Of a DNA stretch of 64,000 bases, positions 1 through 6,955 are shown piece by piece. The DNA lies in the NCBI RefSeq assembly GCF_904061905.1, contig NZ_CAJFCI010000045.1, positions 1-64,000 of the forward strand, in the 5' to 3' direction. A program made the position numbers and the translations under genes. Every line of letters starts with the position of its first letter. The stretch's first letter is position 1. Origin of the DNA: Zestomonas carbonaria (GTDB lineage Bacteria > Pseudomonadota > Gammaproteobacteria > Pseudomonadales > Pseudomonadaceae). The notes under the pieces were generated by a model. The model did not search any database. It saw nothing but the letters and a program-made list of their open reading frames with translations, and was not told the DNA's origin.

Positions 1-119
1 GAAGCGGGACGGCCAGTTCTCATATCGTTGCTCCGGTGCTTTTCTGATACTGAAAGCCTAGACCAGAATATGAGCGTTACTTGTGAAACACCACACTAGT
101 GCGGGCTTGGGACTATGTT

Positions 120-240
120 CCCTCACCCCAGCCCTCTCCCGGAGGGAGAGGGAGCTTGTCCGTGCCATGGCTTGAGCACGTGCTGAACCGGCAACACCGA
201 ATAATCCCCTCTCCCTCCGGGAGAGGGTTAGGGTGAGGGA
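120..240. repeat. BIME/MITE-like element, complete copy
   Basis: Left arm CCCTCACCCCAGCCCTCTCC (120-139) runs on into GGAGGGAGAGGG. It is answered by an inverted right arm ending in GAGAGGGTTAGGGTGAGGG (about 206-239). The core between the arms carries CTTGTCCGTGCC and later CCGGCAACACCGAATAA. Related elements lie at 14848-14968 and 63138-63230, so this is a dispersed family able to fold into a long hairpin. Confidence 0.75.
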
Positions 241-297
241 GCGTGCGATACGTCAACCTCATGGCTAAACCCACTACTCCGGACCAAACAATCCGCC

Positions 298-356
298 CCT
301 CCGGACAAGCCCTATAACCTTCCATATTGGCATCCTGGAAGTTGCCGAAGCGGGTG
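298..356 (-). pseudogene. Duplicated 3' end of the pentapeptide-repeat gene
   Basis: This 59-base segment matches 572-630, the last codons and immediate downstream of the pentapeptide gene, with three mismatches by eye. It would encode only the C-terminal residues MEGYRACPEG and has no gene body, so it is a duplicated fragment. The 30 bases at 154-183 also recur exactly at 490-519. The duplicated unit therefore includes part of the adjacent repeat element, with unlike sequence between the two matching ends. Confidence 0.7.
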
Positions 357-460
357 GTGCTCTGGCGCTGGAGACTGGGGTGTTGCGGATGTCAGGTGAG
401 GGTGTGTGGGTGAGTGCGTAGGTTTGGCGTGGGGTGAGAATGTTGGTGCAGGACGGTCCG

Positions 461-519
461 CCCCTCACCCCAGCCCTCTCCCGGAGGGAGCTTGTCCGTG
501 CCATGGCTTGAGCACGTGC
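461..519. repeat. Partial BIME/MITE-like element
   Basis: This is a left arm of the same family as 120-240, but six bases shorter in the GAGGGAGAGGGAG part. It continues into the same CTTGTCCGTGCC core and has no right arm. It lies just beyond the 3' end of the pentapeptide gene. Confidence 0.65.
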
Positions 520-560
520 CATCCATCAACCACATGACCCCACCCTCTACCCCGAGCCTC

Positions 561-1208
561 TCAATCCCACCCCTCCGGACAAGCCCTGCAACCCTCCATA
601 TTGGCATCCTGGAAGTTGCCGAAGCGGGTGCGGGCGCCGGTCAGGTCGGCGTTCTCCAGGTTGGCGCCGCCGAGCTTGACCTCTTGCAGGTTGGCGTCGT
701 GGAGGTCGGCGCCTTTCAGGTCGGCCTTGCTCAGCCAGGTCATTTCCAGGTCGGCGGCGGCCAGCTTGACGTCGTGCAGCTTGGCGCCGGAAAGGCGGGC
801 GAATTCCAGGTAGGCGGCGGAGAGGTCCGCGCCACGGAATTGCGCGGCCTGGGCGAACAGGCCCCAGCCCTGGATGGCGACCAGCCTGGCATCGCTGAAG
901 TCGGCCATGCGCAGGTTGCTCTGCTGCAGGCTGGCGCGGGTGAGGTTGGTGTCGACCAGCCGGGCGTTCTCCAGGTTGGCGAGGTCCAGGTTGCTGTGGC
1001 GCAGGTCGGCGCCGGACAGGTCGGCGCCGGCGAGATTCATCTTGCGCATGTCCTGGTTGCGCAGATCGGCTCCGCGCAGATCGGCGGCGGGGCACTGGCT
1101 TTCCGGTTCGATACGGCAGCCGTTGACGACCAGCACGTCGTCCTCGGCGAAGGCGAAGCTGCCGGCGACCAGCAGGGCCAGCGGCAGGAACAGGGGCAGG
1201 TATTTCAT
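561..1208 (-). CDS. Periplasmic pentapeptide-repeat protein
   Basis: The protein has 215 residues. A signal peptide (MKYLPLFLPLALLVAGSFAFA) is followed by a short linker and then almost continuous pentapeptide repeats of the A(D/N)LxX type from about residue 45 to the end. Such repeats fold as a right-handed quadrilateral beta-helix. The start at 1208 is chosen because GAGGAG lies just upstream and the signal peptide begins there; a longer frame to 1280 only adds repeat-like sequence. The gene lies 94 bases downstream of the alcohol dehydrogenase gene on the same strand. I recall a pentapeptide gene beside the ped quinoprotein dehydrogenase of P. putida, so a role in that periplasmic system is likely. 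No catalytic motif is present and the molecular function is unknown. Confidence 0.85.
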   Translation of the reverse strand: MKYLPLFLPLALLVAGSFAFAEDDVLVVNGCRIEPESQCPAADLRGADLRNQDMRKMNLAGADLSGADLRHSNLDLANLENARLVDTNLTRASLQQSNLRMADFSDARLVAIQGWGLFAQAAQFRGADLSAAYLEFARLSGAKLHDVKLAAADLEMTWLSKADLKGADLHDANLQEVKLGGANLENADLTGARTRFGNFQDANMEGCRACPEGWD

Positions 1209-1302
1209 GGCGAGGCTCCTCGGCAAGAGAGCCCCCTCGTGGCGTGGTTCCCTCTCCCATGAATGGGAGAGGGAAGCCAAAGCCCTTCGGGGGCGTCGAT
1301 GC

Positions 1303-3174
1303 TCAGCGGCTGGCGGTCTTGCCGTCCCAGCTCGGCAGCTTGAACACCCAGAACGAGCCGCCCTGGGCGACCGGCTTGGTCAGTTCGGCCATGTCGCCGC
1401 CCCACAGCGGTACCGCGCCGCCGTAGCCGACGGTCACGCCGATGTACTGCTCGCCGTCCTGTTCCCAGGTGATCGGCGGGGAGACGATGCCGCTGCCGGT
1501 CTGGAAGCTCCACAGCTCCTTGCCGTTCTTGGCGTCGAAGGCCTTGAAGAAGCCGTCGCCGGTGCCGGTGAACACCAGGTTGCCCTTGGTGGCCAGCACG
1601 CCGGCCCACAGCGGCAGGCGTTCCTTGTGTTCCCAGACGACCTTGCCGGTGGTCGGGTTCATGGCGCGCAGGATGCCGACGTGATCGTCGTACAGGCGCT
1701 TGATGCGGAAGCCCATGCCCAGGTAGGCGGAGCCTTTCTTGTAGTGCGCCTCCTCGGCCCAGTAGTCCTCCTTCCAGTGGTTGGCGGGCACGTAGAACAG
1801 GCCGGTGTCCTGGCTGTAGGCCATCGGGTTCCAGTTCTTGCCGCCGAGGAACGGCGGGGAGACTTCCACCACCTTGCCGCGCGCCTGGCCCGGTTCCGGC
1901 TTGGGCGGACGCTGGCCTTCGTTCTCCACCGGGCGGCCGGTCTTCAGGTCGATGTGGCTGGCCCAGGTGATCTTGTCGACGAACGGGAAGGCGTTCTGCA
2001 GCTTGCCGTTGCTGCGGTCGACCACGTAGAAGAAGCCGTTGCGGTCGGCGTGGGCGGTGGCCTTGACGGTCTTGCCGTCCTTGTCCTTGTAGTCGAACAG
2101 CACCAGCTCGTTGTTGCCGGAGAAGTCCCAGGCATCGTTCGGGGTGTGCTGGTAGAACCATTTCACCTCGCCGGTGGTGGGATCGACGCCGACCTGGCCG
2201 GAGGTGTACAGGCTGTCGTAGTCCTTCGGATCGCCGCCGTCGGCGGTGCGCGCCCAGCCGTTCCAGGGCGCCGGGTTGCCCGCGCCGACGATGATGGTGT
2301 TGGTCTCGGCATCGAAGCTGGCGCTCTGCCACGGCGCGCCGCCGCCCTGGCTCCAGGCTTCCTTCTTGCCGGTCAGCGAGTTGGGGTCGTCCGGCCAGGA
2401 CGGCGCCTTGATGTCGCCGGTGGGCGTGCTGTCCTTGCCGTTCAGGCGGCCCATGTGGCCTTCCACGAACGGGCGCATCCAGATTTCCTCGCCGGTGTCC
2501 GGATCACGGGCGAACAGCTTGCCGACCACGCCGAACTCGTCGCCGGAGCTGCCGTGGATCAGCAGCACCTTGCCGCTCTTGCCGTCCTTCACGATGGTCG
2601 GCGCGCCGGTCATGGTGTAGCCGGCGGAGTGGTCGGCGAACTTCTTGTTCCAGACCACCTTGCCGGTGTCCTTGTTGAGCGCCACGACGCGGGCGTCGAG
2701 GGTGCCGAAGTAGATCTTGTCGCCGTAGATGGCGGCGCCACGGTTGACCACGTCGCAGCACGGGCGGATGTCGTCGGGCAGGCGGTGGCTGTAGGTCCAC
2801 AGGCGCTTGCCGGTCTTGGCGTCGAGGGCGAACACGCGGGAATAGGAACCGGTGACGTAGATCACCCCGTCATGGACGATGGCCTGGGATTCCTGGCCGC
2901 GCTGCTTCTCGTCGCCGAAGGAGAACGACCAGGCCGGGGTCAGCTTGAACACGTTGTCGGTGTTGACCTGGGCCAGGGGGCTCCAGCGCTGGGCGTTGGT
3001 GCCCAGGCCGTACTGCAGAACGTTGTTGGTGGTCAGGTGGTCGTTGGCGATGTCGTCCCAGGTGACTGGCTTGGCCAGCGCTGTGCCGCCGAGCGCCAGG
3101 CCACCGGCCAGCAGCAGGCTGTGAATGGCGAGAGCCATGGGGCGTGGCGTGCTGGGTAACGATCTTGTTGTCAT
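1303..3174 (-). CDS. exaA: PQQ-dependent quinoprotein ethanol dehydrogenase (ExaA/PedE type)
   Basis: The periplasmic enzyme oxidises primary alcohols to aldehydes using pyrroloquinoline quinone and passes electrons to a soluble cytochrome c. The protein has 623 residues, the length I recall for P. aeruginosa ExaA, and matches it closely from memory. A signal peptide ends at TALA (residues 31-34). The adjacent cysteine pair C139-C140 (RPCCDVV) is the vicinal disulphide over PQQ. Tryptophan-docking propeller repeats follow, for example ALDAKTGKRLW. The metal-site segment reads AWDFSGNNE, with serine two residues after the aspartate. Lanthanide-dependent enzymes have aspartate there, so this should be a calcium enzyme. 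The start at 3174 gives MTTRSLPSTP; an ATG five codons upstream (3189) is possible and neither has a strong ribosome site. The gene is divergent from cytochrome c550. Confidence 0.95.
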   Translation of the reverse strand: MTTRSLPSTPRPMALAIHSLLLAGGLALGGTALAKPVTWDDIANDHLTTNNVLQYGLGTNAQRWSPLAQVNTDNVFKLTPAWSFSFGDEKQRGQESQAIVHDGVIYVTGSYSRVFALDAKTGKRLWTYSHRLPDDIRPCCDVVNRGAAIYGDKIYFGTLDARVVALNKDTGKVVWNKKFADHSAGYTMTGAPTIVKDGKSGKVLLIHGSSGDEFGVVGKLFARDPDTGEEIWMRPFVEGHMGRLNGKDSTPTGDIKAPSWPDDPNSLTGKKEAWSQGGGAPWQSASFDAETNTIIVGAGNPAPWNGWARTADGGDPKDYDSLYTSGQVGVDPTTGEVKWFYQHTPNDAWDFSGNNELVLFDYKDKDGKTVKATAHADRNGFFYVVDRSNGKLQNAFPFVDKITWASHIDLKTGRPVENEGQRPPKPEPGQARGKVVEVSPPFLGGKNWNPMAYSQDTGLFYVPANHWKEDYWAEEAHYKKGSAYLGMGFRIKRLYDDHVGILRAMNPTTGKVVWEHKERLPLWAGVLATKGNLVFTGTGDGFFKAFDAKNGKELWSFQTGSGIVSPPITWEQDGEQYIGVTVGYGGAVPLWGGDMAELTKPVAQGGSFWVFKLPSWDGKTASR

Positions 3175-3480
3175 GGTTGTGGTTCCCATTGATGGTTGTG
3201 GTGATGAGGCCGCCACTCGGCGACCTGGCACTTTGATGGTGGAACCGCGCCTGTCCCGCCGAAACGGAAAAACTCCCGCCCTGGCAGGGAAAAATTCCCA
3301 AACGCCCCATGACTTGGCCTTGCTGCCAAAGACCCCCGCGCCACCCCCCGCAAGCCCTACTACCAAGGGACTGGTCGAGAGCGACCAAAGCGGCATACGG
3401 CACCTGGCCGGGCCTTCCTAGGATGTCCGCAACCGAGCTCCACGCGAGCCGTCCTGCGTGTATTCGATGAGGTCCGAACC
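3175..3480. promoter_or_regulatory. Divergent promoter region between exaA and cytochrome c550
   Basis: This gene-free 306-base region must hold both divergent promoters. Two related dyads lie about 22 bases apart: GGAAAAACTCCC at 3266-3277 and the perfect palindrome GGGAAAAATTCCC at 3287-3299. They resemble paired binding sites for a response regulator. In pseudomonads quinoprotein ethanol oxidation is controlled by two-component regulators (ErbR/AgmR, ExaE), but I cannot assign these sites to one of them. Confidence 0.55.
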
Positions 3481-3900
3481 ATGAACAAGAAAAACACCAC
3501 GGCTGTCGCACTGTTGCTGCTGGCCGCCGCGAGCAACGCCTGGGCGCACGGAGATGTGGTCCCGCAGGCGGTAAACACGGACGGTCTGGAGCCGTTGGGC
3601 ACCGAATGGCGCGAGGAGAACCCCTACCGCGACAACCCCAAGGCGATCGAGATCGGCTCCTCGGCCTACAACCAGAACTGCGCGGCTTGCCATGGCCTGG
3701 AAGCCAAGTCCGGCGGCATCGCCCCCGATCTGCGCTACCTGGAGATCGGCGCCACCGGTGACGAGTGGTTCAAGGAACGGGTGATCAACGGCGCGGTGCG
3801 CGATGGCCGGGTGTACATGCCGAAGATGGCCGACTTCCTCAGCCAGGAGGCGCTGTGGGCGGTGCGCAGCTACCTGGAGAGCGTGCACGTCGAGGAGTGA
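3481..3900 (+). CDS. exaB: Cytochrome c550, electron acceptor of the quinoprotein dehydrogenase
   Basis: This periplasmic monohaem cytochrome c has 139 residues. The signal peptide ends at AWA (residues 20-22). The haem motif is CAACH at residues 67-71, and M114 in VYMPKM is a plausible axial ligand. It matches the ExaB/PedF cytochrome family that takes electrons from the PQQ ethanol dehydrogenase and feeds the respiratory chain. It is divergent from the exaA-like gene across a 306-base promoter region, the usual arrangement. The name pedF is used for the same protein in P. putida. Confidence 0.92.
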   Translation: MNKKNTTAVALLLLAAASNAWAHGDVVPQAVNTDGLEPLGTEWREENPYRDNPKAIEIGSSAYNQNCAACHGLEAKSGGIAPDLRYLEIGATGDEWFKERVINGAVRDGRVYMPKMADFLSQEALWAVRSYLESVHVEE

Positions 3901-3914
3901 GGCCCGCCGCTCTC

Positions 3915-4012
3915 GTAGGGTGCGCCGTGCGCACCGGCCCGGGAACGACACAATCTCACCCGGCGATACACCGTGGGCTTCTTCGGTAAACGGTGCGCAC
4001 GGCGCACCCTAC
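3915..4012. repeat. 98-bp terminal-inverted-repeat element upstream of the SoxYZ-like gene
   Basis: The element is bounded by 21-base perfect inverted repeats at 3915-3935 and 3992-4012. The left arm reads GTAGGGTGCGCC then GTGCGCACC. A relative is at 4861-4965, and the two share CGTGGGCTT just inside the right arm. The right end directly abuts GAGGAG, the ribosome binding site of the next gene. Confidence 0.8.
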
Positions 4013-4028
4013 GAGGAGTGTATCTTCC

Positions 4029-4775
4029 ATGCGCCACGCACTGCTCTGCCTGCTCTTCATCCCCTGCCTGGCCCTGGGCGCCATGGCCGAGGACCCGCTG
4101 AAATCCTCCATGTGGGACTACCACCGCCAGCGCCTGCTCGGCTCCGAGCCGGTGGTGTTCGACGAGCGGGTCAGGCTGGAGGTGCCGCCGTTCGCCGAGG
4201 ACGCCCGCCAGGTGCCGATCCAGGTCGACGCCCGCGCCCTGGACGGCGAGGTGGTGCGCATGGTCGCCTGGGCGGAGCTCAACCCGATCCCGCACATCTT
4301 CACCTTCCATCCGCGCTCGCCACGGGTGCAGGCGCTGCTGGCGATCCGCATCCGCGTCGAGCAGGCCACCCCGCTGCGCGCCGCGGTGCTGACCCGCGAC
4401 GGCGTCTGGCACGTCGGTTCGGCGCGGGTCGAGGCGGCCGGCGGCGGTTGTACCGCGCCCAGCGTGGTGCGCAGCCAGCCCGGCTGGGAACGGCGTCTCG
4501 GCCAGGTACATGGCGCGCGCTTCCCGCACGGCGAGGTCAGCCGCCTGCGCCTGCGGGTCGATCATCCGATGGACAACGGCCTGGTTGGCGGCATTCCCGA
4601 ATTCTTCCTCAACCAGGCCGAGCTGCGCGATGCCGACGGCCAGCCGCTGGCCAGCCTGGAGCTGTTCCCGGCGGTCGGCGAGAACCCGACCATCGGCCTG
4701 CGGGTCGAGGGCCACGACGAGGCGCAACTGTGGCTGCGCGACAACAACGGCAACGAGTTCGAGGCGAGCTTCTGA
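4029..4775 (+). CDS. Quinoprotein dehydrogenase-associated SoxYZ-like carrier
   Basis: The 248-residue protein has a signal peptide ending near AMA (residues 18-20). The N-terminal half is SoxY-like and ends in a glycine-rich segment with one cysteine, AAGGGCTAP (C141). The C-terminal half is SoxZ-like. In Sox systems the corresponding cysteine carries the covalently bound sulfur intermediate, so C141 is the likely carrier site, but the cargo in quinoprotein clusters is not established. Fused SoxYZ-like proteins of this type regularly accompany PQQ alcohol dehydrogenases. The start at 4029 is supported by GAGGAG at 4013-4018 and by the signal peptide. The stop overlaps the start of a 25-codon frame by one base. 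Confidence 0.85.
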   Translation: MRHALLCLLFIPCLALGAMAEDPLKSSMWDYHRQRLLGSEPVVFDERVRLEVPPFAEDARQVPIQVDARALDGEVVRMVAWAELNPIPHIFTFHPRSPRVQALLAIRIRVEQATPLRAAVLTRDGVWHVGSARVEAAGGGCTAPSVVRSQPGWERRLGQVHGARFPHGEVSRLRLRVDHPMDNGLVGGIPEFFLNQAELRDADGQPLASLELFPAVGENPTIGLRVEGHDEAQLWLRDNNGNEFEASF

Positions 4776-4852
4776 TGAACGGCCTCCCGCTGCTGGTTCC
4801 GATCTGCTGCCTGCTGGTGCTGCTCAGCCTGCCGTTCCTGCTGCAACCATGA
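4775..4852 (+). CDS. Candidate 25-residue hydrophobic membrane peptide
   Basis: The reading frame starts in a TGATG overlap with the stop of the SoxYZ-like gene, so translational coupling is plausible. The product (MNGLPLLVPICCLLVLLSLP then FLLQP) is almost entirely one hydrophobic segment with a CC pair at residues 11-12. That fits a single-span inner-membrane peptide. It fills the gap before the next repeat element. I recall a very small hypothetical gene at this place in the P. putida ped cluster, but cannot confirm homology. It could also be a chance frame. Confidence 0.5.
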   Translation: MNGLPLLVPICCLLVLLSLPFLLQP

Positions 4853-4860
4853 ACGTTTCC

Positions 4861-4965
4861 GTGGGGTGCGCCGCGCGCACCGTTCACCCGGCGACCACAC
4901 GGAATCGCAGGTCGTGCACGGCGTTCCGGCGTGGGCTTTTTTCCGGTGCGCATGGCGCACCCTAC
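4861..4965. repeat. 105-bp terminal-inverted-repeat element upstream of the metallohydrolase
   Basis: The arms at 4861-4881 and 4945-4965 are inverted repeats of 21 bases with three mismatches. They are close to the arms of the element at 3915-4012. The interior again carries CGTGGGCTT before the right arm. The right end directly abuts the GGAGG of the next gene. Confidence 0.78.
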
Positions 4966-4974
4966 GGAGGATTC

Positions 4975-5907
4975 ATGCTGAGATTCGTGATGCTCGGGCT
5001 GGCCCTGCTGGTTGCCGTCGACACCCAGGCCGACCTGGCGTACAAGCTGCAACCCCGCCAGGTCGCCCAGGACACCTGGCTGCTGGAAGGCGCCACCGAC
5101 AACTTCTCCGCGCGGAACGGCGGTGACATCGTCAACGTCGCCTTCATCGCGACCTCCGCCGGCGTGGTGGTGATCGACAGCGGTCCTTCGCGGCGCTACG
5201 GCGAGGCGCTGCGCCAGGCCATCGAGGCCACCACCGGGCAGCCGGTGGTCCTGCTGCTGCTCACCCACCACCACCCGGATCACGTGCTCGGCAACCAGGC
5301 CTTCGCCGACGTGCCCATCGCCGCGCTGACGGGCACCCGGGAGCTGCTGGCCGAGCAGGGCGACGCCATGGCCGAGAACATGTACCGGATGGTCGGCGAC
5401 TGGATGCGTGGCACCGAGGTACGGTTGCCGGACGAGACCGTGGAAGAGGGCGAGCGCCAGGTCGGCAACCATCGCCTGCGGCTGCTTGCCCTGCGCGGCC
5501 ATACCGGCGCGGACCTGGCGATCCTCGACGAAACCACCGGCGTGCTGTTCGCCGGCGACCTGCTGTTCCACCAGCGTGCCCTGACCACTCCGCACAGCCC
5601 CGGCCTGGACGTCTGGCTGGCCGACCTGGAGCGCTTGCAGGCACTGCCCTGGAAGCTGGTCGTTCCCGGCCACGGCCCGGTCGCCAGCGACCCGGCGCCG
5701 TTCGAGCAGATGCGCGACTACCTGGGCTGGCTCGACGGCCTGCTGCGCGACAGCGCGGCGCAGGGCGCGGACATGACCGAAGTGATCCGCGCGCCGATCC
5801 CCGAGCGCTTCGCCGGGGTCGAGCTGAGCCGCTACGAACTGATCCGCACGGTCAGCCACCTCTACCCGCGCTACGAGCAGGAGCGGCTGTCGCGGGTGGA
5901 CCGGTAG
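4975..5907 (+). CDS. Quinoprotein relay zinc metallohydrolase (MBL fold)
   Basis: The 310-residue metallo-beta-lactamase-fold protein has a short signal peptide (MLRFVMLGLALLVAVDTQAD). The zinc motif is HHHPDH (H98, H100, D102, H103). Further metal ligands are expected at H in LRGHTGAD, D in FAGDLL and H in VPGHGPV, all visible. Proteins of this type occur beside PQQ alcohol dehydrogenases with a SoxYZ-like carrier; hydrolysis of a carrier-bound or PQQ-related thioester-like species has been suggested, but the substrate is unknown. The start is fixed by GGAGG at 4966-4970. It is the last gene of the plus-strand half of the cluster and converges on yejK with only four bases between. Confidence 0.85.
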   Translation: MLRFVMLGLALLVAVDTQADLAYKLQPRQVAQDTWLLEGATDNFSARNGGDIVNVAFIATSAGVVVIDSGPSRRYGEALRQAIEATTGQPVVLLLLTHHHPDHVLGNQAFADVPIAALTGTRELLAEQGDAMAENMYRMVGDWMRGTEVRLPDETVEEGERQVGNHRLRLLALRGHTGADLAILDETTGVLFAGDLLFHQRALTTPHSPGLDVWLADLERLQALPWKLVVPGHGPVASDPAPFEQMRDYLGWLDGLLRDSAAQGADMTEVIRAPIPERFAGVELSRYELIRTVSHLYPRYEQERLSRVDR

Positions 5908-5911
5908 GGGC

Positions 5912-6919
5912 TCAGTCCTTGCGCCGCTTGAGCTGGTCCTTCAACTGGGTCGGCACCTGGCGGATGATCAGCATGTCGCGCTCCTCGTCGTACTCGATCT
6001 TCGAGCCGAGCAGGTGCGCCTCGAAGCTGATCGACAGCCCCTCGGCGCGGCCGGTGAAGCGGCGGAACTGGTTGAGGGTGCGCTTGTCCGGCGGGATCTC
6101 CGGCGACAGGCCGTAGTCCTTGTTGCGGATGTGCTCGTAGAAGGCGCGCGGGCGCTCCTCGTCGATCAGCCCGGACAGTTCTTCGAGGGTCATCGGCTCG
6201 CCCAGCTTGGCCTGGGTGGTGGCGTAGTCGACCAGGGCGTCGGTCTTCTCGCGCGCCTTGTCCTCGGCAAGGTCCTCGCTTTCCACGAAGTCGCTGAACG
6301 CCTTGAGCAGGGTGCGCGTCTCGCTCGGCGGGTCGACGCCTTCCTGGCAGCCGATGAAGTCGCGGAAGTAGTCGGAAACCTTCTTGCCGTTCTTGCCCTT
6401 GATGAACGACACGTACTGCTTCGACTGCTTGTTGTTCTTCCACTCGCTGAGGTTGATGCGCGCCGCCAGGTGCAACTGGCCGAGGTCCAGGTGCTTGGCC
6501 GGGGTCACTTCCAGCGTCTCGCTGACCGCCACGCCCTCGCTGTGGTGGAGCAGGGCGATGGCCAGGTACTCGGTCATGCCCTGCTGGTAGTGGGCCAGCA
6601 GCACGTGGCCGCCGACCGACAGGTTGGACTCGTCCATCAGCTTCTGCAGGTGCTCGACGGCCTGGCGGCTGAAGGCGGTGAAGTCCTGCGACTGGTCGAG
6701 GTATTCCTTCAGCCAGCCGCTGAACGGGTAGGCGCCGGACTCCTCGTGGAAGAAGCCCCAGGCCTTGCCCTGCTTGGCGTTGTAGCTGTCGTTGAGGTCG
6801 GCCAGCAGGTTCTCGATGGCCTGCGACTCGGCCAGCTCCGTGTCGCGGGCGTGCAGGACGGAGGGCGAGCCGTCGGGCTTCTTGTCGATCAGGTGGACGA
6901 TGCAGTGGCGGATCGGCAT
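5912..6919 (-). CDS. yejK: Nucleoid-associated protein YejK/NdpA
   Basis: The 335-residue protein belongs to the NA37/YejK family of abundant nucleoid-associated DNA-binding proteins. It begins [17 protein letters not shown], the typical family N-terminus, and ends in a basic tail (KDQLKRRKD). The start at 6919 is preferred over an ATG six codons upstream because family members begin at MPIRH. It is followed on the left by the converging metallohydrolase gene. The role is DNA binding and nucleoid organisation; no enzyme motif is expected. Identification rests on full-length resemblance recalled from pseudomonad homologues. Confidence 0.93.
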   Translation of the reverse strand: MPIRHCIVHLIDKKPDGSPSVLHARDTELAESQAIENLLADLNDSYNAKQGKAWGFFHEESGAYPFSGWLKEYLDQSQDFTAFSRQAVEHLQKLMDESNLSVGGHVLLAHYQQGMTEYLAIALLHHSEGVAVSETLEVTPAKHLDLGQLHLAARINLSEWKNNKQSKQYVSFIKGKNGKKVSDYFRDFIGCQEGVDPPSETRTLLKAFSDFVESEDLAEDKAREKTDALVDYATTQAKLGEPMTLEELSGLIDEERPRAFYEHIRNKDYGLSPEIPPDKRTLNQFRRFTGRAEGLSISFEAHLLGSKIEYDEERDMLIIRQVPTQLKDQLKRRKD

Positions 6920-6955
6920 GGGCGTCTCGTGAAGCACTGAGGGAAAGCGCGCATG

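Larger units (their letters stand above)
1..560. repeat. Gene-free repeat field at left edge
   Basis: I find no convincing gene here. The stretch holds two copies of a GC-rich interspersed repeat (120-240 and 461-519) and a second copy of the last bases of the neighbouring pentapeptide gene (298-356). Short open frames in it are by-products of the repeats. The first 110 bases show nothing I can name. Confidence 0.7.

Noticed and set aside
1-560. Short frames in the left repeat field as small genes
   Set aside because: They arise from the repeat arms and from the duplicated end of the pentapeptide gene; none has a ribosome site with a plausible product.
874-3159. 761-codon plus-strand frame opposite the alcohol dehydrogenase
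   Set aside because: It is a shadow of the exaA-like gene, without motifs and with an amino-acid composition typical of antisense frames.
1303-3174. Lanthanide-dependent (PedH/XoxF-type) dehydrogenase
   Set aside because: The residue two positions after the catalytic aspartate is serine (AWDFSG), whereas lanthanide enzymes have aspartate there.
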